This document shows, piece by piece, positions 34,824 to 48,742 of a DNA stretch of 64,000 bases. The number at the start of each line of letters is the position of its first letter. Position 1 is the stretch's first letter. Source of the stretch: Phaseolus vulgaris (lineage: Eukaryota; Streptophyta; Magnoliopsida; Fabales; Fabaceae); NCBI RefSeq assembly GCF_000499845.2, contig NC_023750.2:34550823-34614822 (forward strand), written 5' to 3'. Both the position numbers and the translations under genes were made by a program. Below the pieces are notes generated by a model. It saw nothing but the letters and a program-made list of their open reading frames with translations, was not told the DNA's origin and ran no database searches.

Positions 34824-35035
34824 AATTGATTTACAAATGCGGTTTTAGGGTAAGACCGCATTTGTAAATCAATTAAAATGAATTACAACTGCGGTCATAG
34901 TAAAGACCGCATTTGTAATTCATTCTGAATTGAAGAATGAATTACAAATGCGGTCTTTACTATGACCGCAGTTGTAATTCATTTTAATTGATTTACAAAT
35001 GCGGTCTTACCCTAGAACCGCATTTGTAAATCAAT
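34824..35035. repeat. Large subterminal palindrome of C3
   Basis: Two arms of about 100 bp, 34824-34925 and 34937-35035, are near-perfect inverted copies around a short loop near 34930. Each arm holds AATTGATTTACAAATGCGGT and GAATTACAA(C/A)TGCGGTC blocks. A transcript through it would fold into a long hairpin. It contains the putative TNPA binding motifs several times. Confidence 0.9.
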
Positions 35036-35040
35036 TTTAC

Positions 35041-35979
35041 CCTAAAAATAGAAGCGCGCCACTGGTTTTCACTTCCACTTTCGTCTTCTCCGCTCTTCGT
35101 TTCAACGTTCTCAGCTCTCTCCGCTTTGCATTGTAAGTTTCAGCTCTCTCTGCTTCAACGTTTGTTTTCGTTTTCGTTTTTGTCATTGTCATTATTCACT
35201 TCCTTGGCATTGTCATTTCGTTTCCTTACTCGTTTTCTGCATATAGGTGGTTACTGTTCTATTGGTTCTCTGGTTTTTTCTGCTCCGCCACCGCTACTGC
35301 TTCCATCACCGCCACTGCTTCCGCCACTGCCTTCGCCTACGCCTTCGTCTTCGTCTCCGATCACCATCAACCTAAAGGTTGGTGTTGTATTTATTTAATA
35401 TTTTGAATTTATATTTAAAATTTTGAATTCATATTTAATATTTTGAATTTTTATTTTTCTGTATTATAATATATATTTAATTAATAACTAATATAACTTG
35501 GAATGTATAACTAATAACTAATAATTTATATATTTGTGTGTATTTTGAATTTTTGTATTATATAATTTCTATTTTCTTAAATTTATATTATATATAAATT
35601 CTATTTTTGTAATTATTTTTATTTTTTGCACTTTCTCTTTGCATATCTTTCTTTTTTTCCCTGGCATCATTTATTTTTTATAATTGTCACTTTAAACTAC
35701 TTTTACTTAAATAAAAATGAATATGATATTAATCTTTATGGAATTATAATTCTATAGTGTATTAAACTTTGTTCTAGAATTTTAATTTTAGAAGTGAAAT
35801 ATTTAGTTAGTTGTTAATTACATTTTAATAAAAGTTTTATGTTATGTTAGTTATTGTTACTTTTAGAATAGAAATATCGTGTTTGGATTGAGTCCGGGGG
35901 TGTTCGACCCTCGGCAAATGTGTGAGATTGAAGAGAATACTAATTATTAGAAAATCCTAACTATATTCCAGAATATATA
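35041..35979 (+). promoter_or_regulatory. 5' leader and presumed promoter region of the C3 gene
   Basis: After the palindrome comes a pyrimidine-rich stretch (about 35060-35360) and then AT-rich sequence up to the ATG at 35980. A short frame at 35126-35398 looks like low-complexity sequence. The transcript start and any leader intron cannot be fixed by eye; the promoter role is inferred from position. Confidence 0.35.
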
Positions 35980-38900
35980 ATGGATCGAAGTTGGATTAAT
36001 GCTGTTCGTATAAGTGATGAGTACGAAAGGGGAGTAGAGGAATTTATACAATTTGCGCAGCGTAACGCGATTATTAGTGGTCATGATGGAGCAAAGATCA
36101 GGTGTCCGTGCGTTAACTGTTTGAATGGAAGGATACTGGATGTGAATATCATGAGGGAACACCTGCTATGTGATGGGTTTCTTCGATCTTATACAACTTG
36201 GACATGGCATGGTGAATTATTAAATTTACCACGTGTTTCCGTAACTGAAGAATATGTGGGTTCTACCATGGATGAAGCAGTACACGATGATGGAGATGAT
36301 GATCGATTGGAGGACATGATTCGTGATGTGGGAGCTGAGTGTTTTGCAAAAGCGCATGGATATGAAAGTATGTCAAAAGATGCAGAGACTCCTTTGTATC
36401 CTGGATCAACTAACTTCACACGGTTGTCGGCGGTGTTAAGATTGATGAATTTGAAGGCAATAAACGGATGGACTGATAAAAGCTTCGCGGAATTGCTCCA
36501 GCTGTTGAAGGATATGCTTCCAGAGGGAAATAGTCTACCTAATCGTAATTACGAGGCAAAAAAGATTCTTTGTCCAATGGGTATGGAGTACAAAAAGATA
36601 CATGCATGTCCTAATGATTGTATATTATACCGGAAAGATTTTGAATTGTTGAAAAGTTGTCCGAGGTGTGGGTTATCACGTTATAAGTTGAAACAAAAAG
36701 ATGATGATTCTATTGATGACATGGAAAAGCATGGACCCCCAATGAAGGTTATGTGGTATCTTCCCATCATTCCAAGGATGAAGCGTTTGTTTGCAAACCC
36801 AGACGATGCTAAGAATCTTAGATGGCATGCAGATGAGAGGAAATGCGATGGCATGTACCGACATCCAGCTGATTCTATTCAATGGAAGAAATTTGATGAT
36901 GACTTTCCAGAATTTGGTAAAGAATCAAGAAATATCCGACTTGGTTTAGCTACAGACGGAATGAATCCGTTTGGTAATATGAGTACAAATCACAGTTCAT
37001 GGCCTGTATTACTAGTTATTTACAACTTACCTCCTGGATTGTGCATGAAGCGAAAATACATGATGTTGTCTATGATGATATCCGGTCCGAAACAACCAGG
37101 GAATGATAAGGATCGTCGGAAGAAAGCTCAAGAGATAGCTTTGAAGAATCTTACCCCGCACGTTATGTCTCGTTCGGGGTATAGAAAACTTGAGCAAACA
37201 CTGATGGTGGAAAAGGAGAAATCTCAACAGGGGACGTATTCTGAGAATGTGGAAACAGGGGTCACTTCTCCTCCACCACCTTTTCGCCATGAAAAATGGA
37301 AGAGGGCCCGAATTAAAAAGTCCGGTGCACCAAGTTCCGAGCAATCCGGGGTTATAATCGAAAAAATTGTAAGTTATTTTTGTTATTTTCAATTTTTTTA
37401 AAGCATTAATTATATTAAGATTGAAAATATGATTTTTGTGTACTCTTGCAGGATTCCTTGGAATCCGACGGTACATTTGTTGCTGAAGGTCGTCACGATA
37501 TCCTGGTTGAAGCAATTGGACGACCTGAACACTCTGGTCGTGTTCGTGCCGCTGGACAAGGGGTCGGAATTAAACTTTATTTTGGAGTTTCAGAACGACA
37601 GCCATCCTCCTCCTCCAAGAAGGAAACTCAAATGAAGACTAAGTTACGTGAAGAAATAATGGAGGAGATGAGAAAGGAGACTGATTTGATGTGGCTGGAG
37701 ATGAAAAAGGAGAATGATCGAATGCGACAAGAGTTTCTATCGCAACAAGTTTGTGCTGAGCCGATTGAACCCCTTGTTAGTTCCACTCCCAAGAGCACAA
37801 AGGGGAGTTGTGCGGCTCCTCCAACATCAGGGGATGATATCAATGGGCAGACAGAGGATTGTGAGCTACTGGTAGTGGGCGGCAAACTTTCTCGGGTGGT
37901 GGCACTTGGAAAAGTCTATAAAAACGCCACCACCTTACATAACGTTCCTCTCTCCCCTGATGTGGCGAAGGTAACTGTTGAAAAAGTACGATTTCCTGAT
38001 GCTCGTGTTCCACTACCTTCAGATGAGGTAACCACTGTGGCCGATGCATTTCAGACATTTGTTGCCTGGCCCAGAGAGCTCATTCGATCTATGCCCGAAC
38101 CTCATGTAATAATTTCGTTTCATTATATTATTTTTTATTTATATTTATATATTACATATAATTTAATACAAATGTTGTTTATCTTGTAGGAACCTTTTCA
38201 GCCACCAACTCCGAAAAAGAAGCGTGAGGTTCCAGTTGACGATCCTATGGCTTCCCTACGTCTCATTGCTAGTCAGATTGGCAATGATCCTTTTCCAGTT
38301 CCGTGGGATAATACATTTTTTCAAATCAACACTGAACTGCCACTGATGATTTACAACACAGATTTATCAGAATTTATATCTGGGAACCAGGAGCTCAATA
38401 TAAGTATAATTCAATTTTTTATGATGTAAGTATCTTTACCTATTATTCAATTTACTTTATGTTAAATTATTATTGATTATGCTTTAACTAAAAACTTGTA
38501 GGTTTTTGCATAGAGTCTGTATCACTGAGGGGAAGGAAAATATGTATGGATTCGTAGATCCTGCATATACTAATCCCGTTGGACCAAACTCAACTGAGAC
38601 TCAAGCATACATCACTAACATCCTGGAAAAAGAGGGAAAACAAATTTATTTATGCCCTTACATTAATGAGTAAGTTTAATTATATGTCATCAATTATTAT
38701 TATTTCATGTTTTAAATATTTACTAACTCTTTTCAATGATCATATAGGCATCATTGGCAGTTACTTGTCTTATCAATGGTTGATAAGACTGCTGTGTGGT
38801 TCTGTTCCCTACACAAGAAGATGCCCACAAAATTTAAGGATATCATTGATACGTAAGTATAGTATAAACTTAACTTTGTATATGTTACTAATTAACCATC

Positions 38901-39358
38901 TACTAACGAGGTTTTTTGTATTAACCAGTTCATGGCGTGGATATAACATCCTAAAAGGTCGATCCAGTTCAAATAATTTGAACTACATAAGAGTAAAGGT
39001 TTGTAATTTTTTTCTTTCTCTATTATCATTGTTTATCAATATACTAACATATTACTTTTTATTGAATTATATAGTGTAATAAACAACCAGGAAGCTATGA
39101 GTGTGGCTATTACATTATGCAATGGATGATTACCATTATAAGACTAGGTGTTAAAACTGGTTGGAAGGAGGTATATGTTAAATCATTTTTATAATTCTTG
39201 AACATATATATATCTAGAAACTAATTTATGTCAACTTTGCAATGCAGTTATTCACAGAAGAAACACCAATGAGTGAGGAAGGCATTTCATATGTTAGAGA
39301 TTCTTGGTCCACATACTTCATTAATTTTTATAACTCTAGCATAAGTAAACAACATTAG
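35980..39358 (+). CDS. TNPD N-terminus fused to TNPA-like and Ulp1-like protease, 8 exons
   Basis: Eight exons with GT-AG borders join into one open frame of 942 codons: 35980-37368, 37452-38105, 38190-38425, 38502-38669, 38748-38852, 38929-38998, 39075-39170 and 39248-39358. Residues 1 to about 110 match the transposase-associated domain (CPCVNCLNGRI) and the next 270 the start of the Transposase_21/TNPD region (CPRCGLSRYKL, MMISGPKQPGND). The TNPD text then breaks off in mid-domain and continues as a TNPA-like part (KDRRKKAQEIALKNLTPHVM), a coiled coil (EEIMEEMRKETDLMWLEMKK) and a C48/Ulp1-like protease with HHWQLLVL and QPGSYECGYYIM. The TNPD catalytic half is absent. Translation and splicing are predicted, not proven. 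Confidence 0.85.
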
Positions 39359-39864
39359 TGGTTTTATTATATGTAATTTGATCACTTGTAAATGTACATT
39401 TTGATGATTTCAATTGGTTACTACATTTTTGTATTTGTCTGGCTGGGTTTAATCATTATGCAGGTTATTTAAATATATGGTTTCTGCACAAAACAGGATG
39501 TACCAAAAAAAAAATACTATTTACAAATGCGGTCATTTACCAAGACCGCATTTGTAAATAGTGAATTCGCATTTACAAATGCGGTCTTAGTAAATGACCG
39601 CATTTGTAAATAGTGATTTATGAATGCGGTTTTTACCAAGACCGCATTCATAAATCCTAAACCCCAAACCCACTCCCTAATTCAGAATAATATACAAATG
39701 CGGTTACCTAAAATGACCGCATTTGTAAATGTGATTTATGAATGCGGTCATAGAACCGCATTTGTAAATTCCAGATTTACAAATGCGTGTTGATCAAATG
39801 CGGTTCTATGACCGCATTTGTAAATTTAAAATAGCCGCATTTGTTTAACTTATCTGCACTAGTG
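39359..39864 (+). repeat. 3' subterminal region of C3
   Basis: After about 160 bp of 3' UTR, 39521-39850 is made of direct and inverted copies of TTTACAAATGCGGTC, some as TTTATGAATGCGGT, forming several small hairpins. It ends in the terminal inverted repeat. Confidence 0.85.
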
Positions 39865-39867
39865 TCA

Positions 39868-41039
39868 TCTTCTCTTCATTGTTGTCAGGTAAGCACTGTA
39901 ATGACTGTTTGGTGTAGTCATCTTGTTCCTTTCATGGAACAATGCATGTTTAATCTATCTATAACCTAAATCATCTTAGTATCTTAAACTTCCTTCCTCT
40001 AACTTTGCTGCTACTAAAATTTTCACAGATCAAATTATTGAATTCATCAATCTTGAAAGTTCACAAAAAAATCACTTTATTCTAATTTCATTACTGATGC
40101 TAAAAGGAATCTTCATATTATATATGAATGAAATTAAGTATACACTGGACTGTATTTTTTCAATCGATCAGTTTTTTAATCATGAGAAAATATGTGATTG
40201 AACTTGTGAAGAAGAATAAGTCAGTATTTATAAAATTTTGACACAGATTCAGTGAAATCGGTATGGTATAACATACTCCCTCCTTTTGAAAACTTTCTTT
40301 ATTTTAGTTTTTAATTTTCTTTCAAAATATGTTGATTATTTTATATCCCAAGTTGAGTAAGAAACTTATTTCAGTGAAATAACTTTGATCTCTATAAAAT
40401 ACTTATAAAAAAAGAGAACTAATATCATGCAGTGAAAGTAGTTCTGAAAATTGTTTATAGAAGTATAAACAATTATAAATTAGTAAATGAGAGTAATTTA
40501 ATCTAAATTAAATTTGTACAAATTATATATTCCCGAATGAGTATGAAAATAAATCTTAAATTTCTAAAATGTTGGAATGAAAAGAATAAAAGTTTGTATA
40601 ATGATTAAATGAAGTACTTTGATTGAATCATATCTTATATTACAATCATATCTTATATTACAGGTTTGTCTTGTCAAGTGAAGTAATATTGCCTAAATTG
40701 AAGTTATTTTTAAGCATGTGACGGTTGTCGATCTTCTCTCATATAAATGGTAATGTATTTTTCTTAGTTTGTATCATGAAATTCATTTAAGTACTTGTTG
40801 ATAAATCATAAGTGGTAAAAAGATTTTATATTAAATTATTAACTTTGGTTATGCACGATTTCTAACTTTAATCCTTTATTTTTTTTCCCACAATTTTAGA
40901 CCATGTAAATTGTATATTTGCTCAAGAACATCTATACGCATGATTTTTTTATTCTTTTAACTTTGAAATTTATTTGTGCGAATCAATTAATCTACATATT
41001 AATTTAAAATATTTTCTCCATGAGCTTACTTACTAACTA
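39868..41039. other. Noncoding stretch after C3
   Basis: No gene is supported. ACTCCCTCCTTTTGAAAAC near 40277 resembles the start of a small inverted-repeat element, but I could not find the matching end. Confidence 0.45.
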
Positions 41040-42325
41040 TGTAACACCCTAAAATATATAAAAAAATTAAAAGAAAAAAAAATGTTCTCCACTCTTTTTT
41101 CAAAGTCTCTATTGCACCTGCATGTATATTGACTTGTACATTTAGTGCAATTCATACACAAACAACACCTCATGCAATGGTAAGATTGAAATAAAATTCT
41201 AGCAAACAAAAATATAAGTAAAAGGAATATCATTCATTCATTCATATATATATATATATATATCATTCTATATAAATTAGTCTCTAAATCAAGCTTTTAG
41301 GTATTAATATTTTAGATTCTAAATTAGTTACTAAAACAGAGATTAATTTAGAATATAAAGTAGTTAGTAGCTAAAACCTTGGTAGTTAATAGTTAGATAC
41401 CAATCTAGAAACTACTTTATAAATTTTTATTAATAATAGAAACTACTTTAGATATCAACTAATTATTTTGGTCTCTAAAATTAGTTTTTATTTAATGATT
41501 TTCTTGTAATATAGAGGATCTCTATTGAAACATAGGTGCCTTTACTTAATGACAAACCAATCAACAACTCATACATTATCTCAAATGTATGGTCTTAACT
41601 CCATACAATTTCATCATCCTTATACAATACATATCATTCATATACAATGTATATCAATCACTCGTATATTATTTAAGATTTCTCAAATTAATTACATAAT
41701 CATCTCAATTTCATACACCTTCCATTCACACCAATTTATATCATTTAGAAATTACACAATTCAGATAAGCACACAATATCACTCTTATATTACACACGTT
41801 CAATCACACAACACATAAACTTTCACAAATCAATTGAATTCACAAACAAATGTATATTTTTCTTAAAAAAATTCGTGCATAATTCAAATCATTGAAAAGA
41901 TATGAAGAAAAGAAAAGAAAGAAATGGAATTTTTTTTTAAATAGTTTTAGACTAGCTTGAGTGAAAATTTCTAACTTAAGCAAAAATGAGTTTGCTTGAG
42001 GGAAAATTTTCTCACTTAAGTGAAAATGAGGCCAAGACAATTGATTTTTCAATGCGGTTTTTGCATGAGCGACTTGAGCAAGAACAAATCTAAAGAATAA
42101 GTCAAATGCAGGAATATTTTTTCTTGAGTGAGAATTTTCTTGCCTGACCAAGAGTTGTCTTGTCTAAGCGAAAATATCAGAAAATCAGCCTTAATAATAG
42201 ACTTAAATACATTTTTTAAAGATCTAATCAAGAACAATCCTACCATACAACTTCTAAATAGTTCAAAATAGATTAATCTTAACTAAAATCCGTTCAAACA
42301 TCATTCTTCAATCATTTCAATACAA
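41040..42325. other. Possible old LTR fragment and low-complexity sequence
   Basis: TGTAACACCC at 41040 is a common start of plant gypsy LTRs, and 41940-42180 repeats blocks like CTTGAGTGAAAATTTTC. No matching end, target duplication or internal coding region was found. A short TA run lies at 41244-41262. The open frame at 41525-41818 has a biased, AT-driven composition and is not called a gene. Confidence 0.3.
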
Positions 42326-42570
42326 TACATTACAAAAAAAAATCAATATTACCTACGAATTTTTATTTACGAATCTAAACCCGTAGGTAAATTCATCATT
42401 ACCTACAGATATTATCCACGCATTTCAATTCATAGATAAATTTAGCATTATCTATAAATATTATTTATTGATCCGAATCCGTAAGTAAATTCAACATTAT
42501 CTACAGATTATTACCCACAGATCTCTATTCGTAGATAAATTTAACATTATCTACAAATTTTACCCACGAA
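42326..42570. mobile_element. Decayed terminal fragment of a further CACTA-like family
   Basis: CATTACAAAAAAAAATC is close to a CACTA end, and it is followed by repeated direct and inverted copies of ATTACCTACGAATTT / CCGTAGGTAAATTC. Only this end is seen. Confidence 0.4.
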
Positions 42571-43004
42571 TTTATATTAAAAAATAAATTCAATATTATT
42601 ATTAATATAAATATTTTTATAAAAAATATAAATAATCTTAATATTTTTTTTAATAATATAAATAATATTAATCATAATAATCATATATATAATATTAAAA
42701 ATATTATTTATATATACAAATAATTATAAAATGATAACTAATATTCCTAAATAGTAATAATAAAAAATAATAATTATAACTAATAGATATACATACTATT
42801 TATATTATAAAACTAATAATATTATAAATAATATTAAAGGTATTAATAATATTACTGATATTAATAATATTACTGATATTAATAATATTAATAATAATTA
42901 ATAATATTAATAATAATTAATAATATTATTATAATAATTAATAATTTTATTAATTTGAATAATAATATTAAATATATGAATAATATTAATAATTTTTATA
43001 TTAA
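42571..43004. other. Low-complexity AT-rich block
   Basis: Irregular TAATAATAT repeats with no coding potential. Confidence 0.7.
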
Positions 43005-43130
43005 TTTTTTTATCAGCAAAGAATAAATTAAATTAAAAGATGACACTTTAGGGATATCTAAATCCTTATATTCTTACTACCTTTTAGATAGTCTATACAC
43101 ATGTAACAAAATTGCTCAATCCGGATGAGG
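43005..43130 (-). mobile_element. 3' tail of a minus-strand L1
   Basis: TTTTTTTATCAGCAAAGAAT is the reverse of the L1 tail seen at 21520 and 28095, followed by the reversed GGGATA..GTGTCATCTTTT region. Only about 125 bp can be matched before the CACTA element C2. Confidence 0.6.
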
Positions 43131-43762
43131 GTTCACTACAAAAAAACGTGTATAATGCGGCGGTTATTTTCGTAAAAACTGGCGTTTTTAACCGCCGCAT
43201 TATACGTCTGTGGCGGTACCGCATACCGCCAGAATTCTTGCCGCCACAAAGTTTAATGTGGCGGTCAATTAAGAACCGTTGTAGCAGACGCCATATTATG
43301 CATTGTATAAAGTGGCGGTTTTAAGCGTGTAATTGACGTCAGTTATAAATGTCGTAATTTTAAAACTGGTTACACCAATTCTAACGTAAATAGTGGCAGT
43401 TTTAACCGCCACTTAATACGATATAATATGAATTTAATTTAAATTTTAATATTTATAATAATTAATTTAATTTCGTTTTATAATTTGATTTCATAATATT
43501 ATTTAATTTTATATTATAATTAAATTTCAGTACGCAATTAAATTTCATAATATAATTAAATTATAAGATAAATTATTTTTATAATAAAATTATACCTCAT
43601 AATATAATTAAAATTGATAAATATAATAATAAGAAATGATTTTATTCATTCATTAAGATAACAAAGTTTATAATGTCAAACTAATCCAAAAAACAATTAA
43701 ATTAAATTGTCAAAATGTAAATTTTATTTGAATATATTACAACTAATGTCATAGTCCTAATT

Positions 43763-43840
43763 CTAATTTGTCTTGTTGCCTCCACTTGATCCAATAATAT
43801 TCTGGTTCAGTGATGAAGTACGACTTCCATCATCCGGTGC
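43763..43840 (-). pseudogene. Terminal exon of the CACTA-encoded protein in C2
   Basis: After a CAG acceptor, 26 codons end in IIGSSGGNKTN and TAG. The same exon occurs at 9461-9535 (GAPSPNQVIKSSARSKND) and 57579-57652 (GAPSPNQVIGSSAGSKTD). It marks the C-terminus of the family's own gene; the rest of that gene is absent here. Confidence 0.7.
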
Positions 43841-44059
43841 CTGGAATTAATTAAAATATGTTTAGAGTTAATTTTCAAATTTTAAAAAATAAATGAATTA
43901 TTTTAGAAAAGAGAGAAAGAAAAAATAACATGTGACAAATTAATTATTTAAAATAGGAGGAAAGTGAAGCTTGCAACAAAGAAAGTTGTAGATGGAATAA
44001 CTACATAGCAAATGAAATTAGTGTTATATATTAATATATCTAATTCAGGTAACAGGTAA

Positions 44060-44157
44060 GGGTCTAGACATGTATGCATACTCAACCTTTGTCGTTTCAA
44101 TTTCAAATTAGGTAAGCTCCCATTGTATTCCTCGTTTTCAAAGGCCAGTGGACCTGC
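44060..44157 (-). pseudogene. Exon-like segment in C2, unidentified
   Basis: After a TTTGCAG acceptor the minus strand is open and reads GPLAFENEEYNGSLPNLKLK followed by RQRLSMHT. It looks like real protein sequence, but I do not recognise it. It could be another captured exon or part of the element's own gene. Confidence 0.35.
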
Positions 44158-44459
44158 AAACTAATTTGTTATAAGGAATAAATTGAAACAAATAAAAAAA
44201 AATTTAAAGGATAAATTAGTCACTTTAAAAAATAATCTTTCAAAAATACTTTAAAATATAGCAAAGAATTGGAATTAAAATTAAAAATAAATATTAATTA
44301 TTGTTAGTATTATAATAGTAATAGAGAAATTTTATGTTCATTAACTGTCATTCATCATAACAATAATAATCCATCAATGGAATTAAATCATAATCCTAGA
44401 TATTGTTGCAAAGGAAATGCAAAAGAATACAGCATTTCAAACTAGTTTGAAAAATCTAC

Positions 44460-44763
44460 CTTGGAGCCGTTAGGGACCAGTTCTTGGAGTGTCTTAAGCC
44501 GCTCACTTATTCTCTCTCTTCTGTTCTGTGATACACTCGTACAAACATTCTATCAGCATTGAGCTTATATTTAAGTTTTCTTAATTTGCAATCAAAACAT
44601 GGAACATATATGCGACATACATAATTTAACTTAGGTTTGAAGTAATTAAGCAAACCTTGGCAGCAACATTTTGAGGATCCTTGAGTGGGCTTGACTTTGG
44701 TTTTGTTGCTTTACTTGTAGTTGTGCATGGCTTCTTGGCATTGGCAGCTTGCATGGTCTCTCC
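44460..44763 (-). pseudogene. Captured fragment of a bHLH transcription factor (RSL / root-hair type)
   Basis: Two minus-strand exons with proper GT-AG borders: 44656-44763 reads MQAANAKKPCTTTSKA...SPLKDPQNVAAK, and 44460-44525 reads NRRERISERLKTLQELVPNG and SK. The basic region and first helix of a bHLH domain are unmistakable, and the DPQ-VAAKNRRERISERL context is that of the RHD6/RSL subgroup, which controls root-hair growth. The second helix and everything downstream are missing, so the fragment cannot dimerise or act as a normal factor. It lies wholly inside CACTA C2. Introns are retained, so capture was at the DNA level. Confidence 0.85.
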
Positions 44764-45354
44764 CTATAAACACCAAAATCATTCTTCCATTCTAATTAAT
44801 TTAATGTACTTCTTATGGATGCTGCCACAAGAGCAATTCTTGTCCTTGTTATGACTCCTAATTAATCCAAAGAAGTCCTGATTCACAAAATGATTCAGAT
44901 TAGTGCATAAAATACAATAATCACCTTACACACTATATTGATAGCTTGTATTAAAAGAGTAGGGTAAGAATATTCAAATGTACATTATAATCCATAGAAT
45001 CTGGAAGAAATGACAAACTACCATAAGTACTGTTACTCTGCTTCTTTTTCCCACTCATACGGTTACTCTACATCATCATGATATGGGAAGGTGTCACAAT
45101 CACACATGCCCATGAGAATCTAATCAATTACCACTACCTATTTTCCTACCAAATGTTACCATCTCTATTACCAACTACATTGTAGCCCTACACAAATTCT
45201 AACACTTTCCTCAATTAGTTTACTTCAATTCACAAAAATTCCTAAGGTTATAAAGTTTTAAAGCAGATCAAAGAAATAGAGAAAAGGGAAAAAACACTAG
45301 CAGATTTGATCTAAGTTATAAATCTGACAAAGAGTAAGAAATTGTTGTCATGTT

Positions 45355-45430
45355 GTATCTTTTTTGGCTAGTGTTTGGACTTCTTCGTCGGTAAGCTTGT
45401 TGCCATGGAGAACCTTCTTGATTCTATCTA
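45355..45430 (-). pseudogene. Exon-like segment in C2, unidentified
   Basis: The minus strand reads DRIKKVLHGNKLTDEEVQTL followed by AKKDTT and a stop. The composition suggests genuine coding origin, but I cannot assign a family. Confidence 0.35.
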
Positions 45431-45598
45431 AGGTTGTTATGCGAATGTATTAAGAGAGAATGTGTGTGCCAGAAAGAGAGAGAAAGGAAAGAGAACAGAG
45501 AGTGTGAATGAACTAGAAAAACATAAGAGAACGCATTTTTAATAATCTTCAGACAGTGTTTTAATAATTAATTGCTGCAAACATATACTAGCAGATCA

Positions 45599-47461
<1,863 letters not shown>

Positions 47462-47888
47462 GATATGTAAGCTTTGGTCAGGATTTGCACCACTTCCATC
47501 CAGCAGAATTCCAGGTTTGTTAATACTATCAAACTGCATTTTATTTTTTGAAAATAAAAATCTACAAGATATTACATCATCTTATCTCTATATTAATGAT
47601 TCATTCAAGAACTACGGAAAAAAATATGATTTGATGATGATAGCCACTTGGGGAAGCCAAATGTTTCGCGTTACTTATTCTTTTAGCAATCGACTTAATG
47701 GGGTTTTAACAGAAACTTTGTCTGTTCAATATGTTTTTCAATTCAGCTTTCAACTATCTTTTCTGTTCATTCACTCAAATTACCAGCAGAGAATTATACC
47801 TTGGAATTTTAGGCTGCTCTAATTTTGCATTTGAAAGAGATATTGCATTTTCTTAGAACTCAAAATGAGTTTTAGAATTCTCTCACCT

Positions 47889-47975
47889 GCCTTTGTGATA
47901 ACTTGCTTTAATTGCTCGAAAATCAGAACTCGAGTCAGGAAACTCTTTCTCCCCTACCGCCTCTGTGATAACTTT
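47889..47975 (-). pseudogene. Exon-like segment in C2, unidentified
   Basis: An open minus-strand stretch EAVGEKEFPDSSSDFRAIKA ends at AG followed by GTGAG, a good donor site. No family recognised. Confidence 0.35.
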
Positions 47976-48112
47976 TTAGCTACCTAGTAAAAAGATGAAA
48001 CACATAATGAAATACACAAATAGAATCACATGACAAATCCTAAACATCAAACAAAGTCGGGCATTGATAAGAGAACGCGCGAGCATTTAATTACCTTCAA
48101 ATTGGTTCCGTG

Positions 48113-48445
48113 TAGAGGCAGAGAGAGTAGGGTTTTGTGAGGTAGAGAGCGCTAGGGTTCGTATGGAGGCAGAGAGCGTTAGGGTTCATGTGAGGCAGAC
48201 ATCGTAAGGGTTCGTGTGAGGCAGAGAGCGCTAGGTTCGTGTGGAAGCAGCGAACGCTAAGGTTCGTGTGAGGCAGAGAGCGCTAGGTTCGTGTGGAAGC
48301 AGCGAGCACTAGGGTTCATGTGAGGCAGACATCGCTAGGGTTTGTGTGAGGCAGCGAGCGTTAGGGTTCGTGTGAGGCAGCGAGCGTTAGGGTTCGTGTG
48401 AGGCAGCGAGCGCTAGGGTTCATGTGAGTGTGAGGCAGAGAGAAG
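48113..48445. repeat. Minisatellite near the end of C2
   Basis: About eleven imperfect copies of a roughly 28-bp unit of the form GAGGCAGAGAGCGCTAGGGT plus TCGTGT. It lies between the gene fragments and the 3' subterminal region. Confidence 0.88.
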
Positions 48446-48742
48446 GACGAGAGTGAAAGCATTAGAGTTAGGGTTCACTCTGATTTTCAAAATGAAATTA
48501 AAAAAAAAATTATTTTCTTAACTTTAAAAAAAAAATTATTTTAAATCAAGTTAAAAATGTGAATATAGGAATAAAGGAATAAAACAAGTTTTCAGAAAGA
48601 AAATTATGACAGTTAAAAATGACATAATTTGAAAGATAATTATGACGGTTAATGAAATGACGTATTATACTGAAATTTGTGGCAGTTATTAATAACCGCC
48701 ATATTAAAACCGCCACTTTTTACACATTTTTTTGTAGTGGTT

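Larger units (their letters stand above)
34730..39864 (+). mobile_element. CACTA (En/Spm) transposon C3 with an intact fusion gene
   Basis: The ends are CACTAGTACAAAA at 34730 and its inverted counterpart CTGCACTAGTG finishing at 39864. The 3-bp duplication TCA is at 34727-34729 and 39865-39867, the TSD size expected of CACTA elements. Many copies of ACAAATGCGGTC and its complement crowd both subterminal regions (34790-35040 and 39525-39840); these would be TNPA binding sites. One eight-exon gene fills the middle. The DDE-containing half of TNPD is missing, so it is likely non-autonomous. Confidence 0.92.

Noticed and set aside
35886..35920. Possible pol III B-box or tRNA fragment around GTGTTCGACCCTC
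   Set aside because: It does not match the B-box well and no A-box lies at the proper distance; it is in the CACTA 5' leader.
38579..39079. A 166-codon frame read straight through genomic sequence
   Set aside because: It crosses well-defined introns of the CACTA fusion gene; the spliced reading gives the Ulp1-like domain.
40277..40620. Stowaway-like MITE beginning CTCCCTCC
   Set aside because: No inverted partner or TA duplication could be found.
41525..41818. A 97-codon frame rich in H, I, S and T
   Set aside because: The composition mirrors AT-rich low-complexity sequence and there is no domain or homologous copy.
47517..47822. A 101-codon plus-strand frame inside C2
   Set aside because: Captured fragments nearby are all on the minus strand, and this frame shows no recognisable motif.
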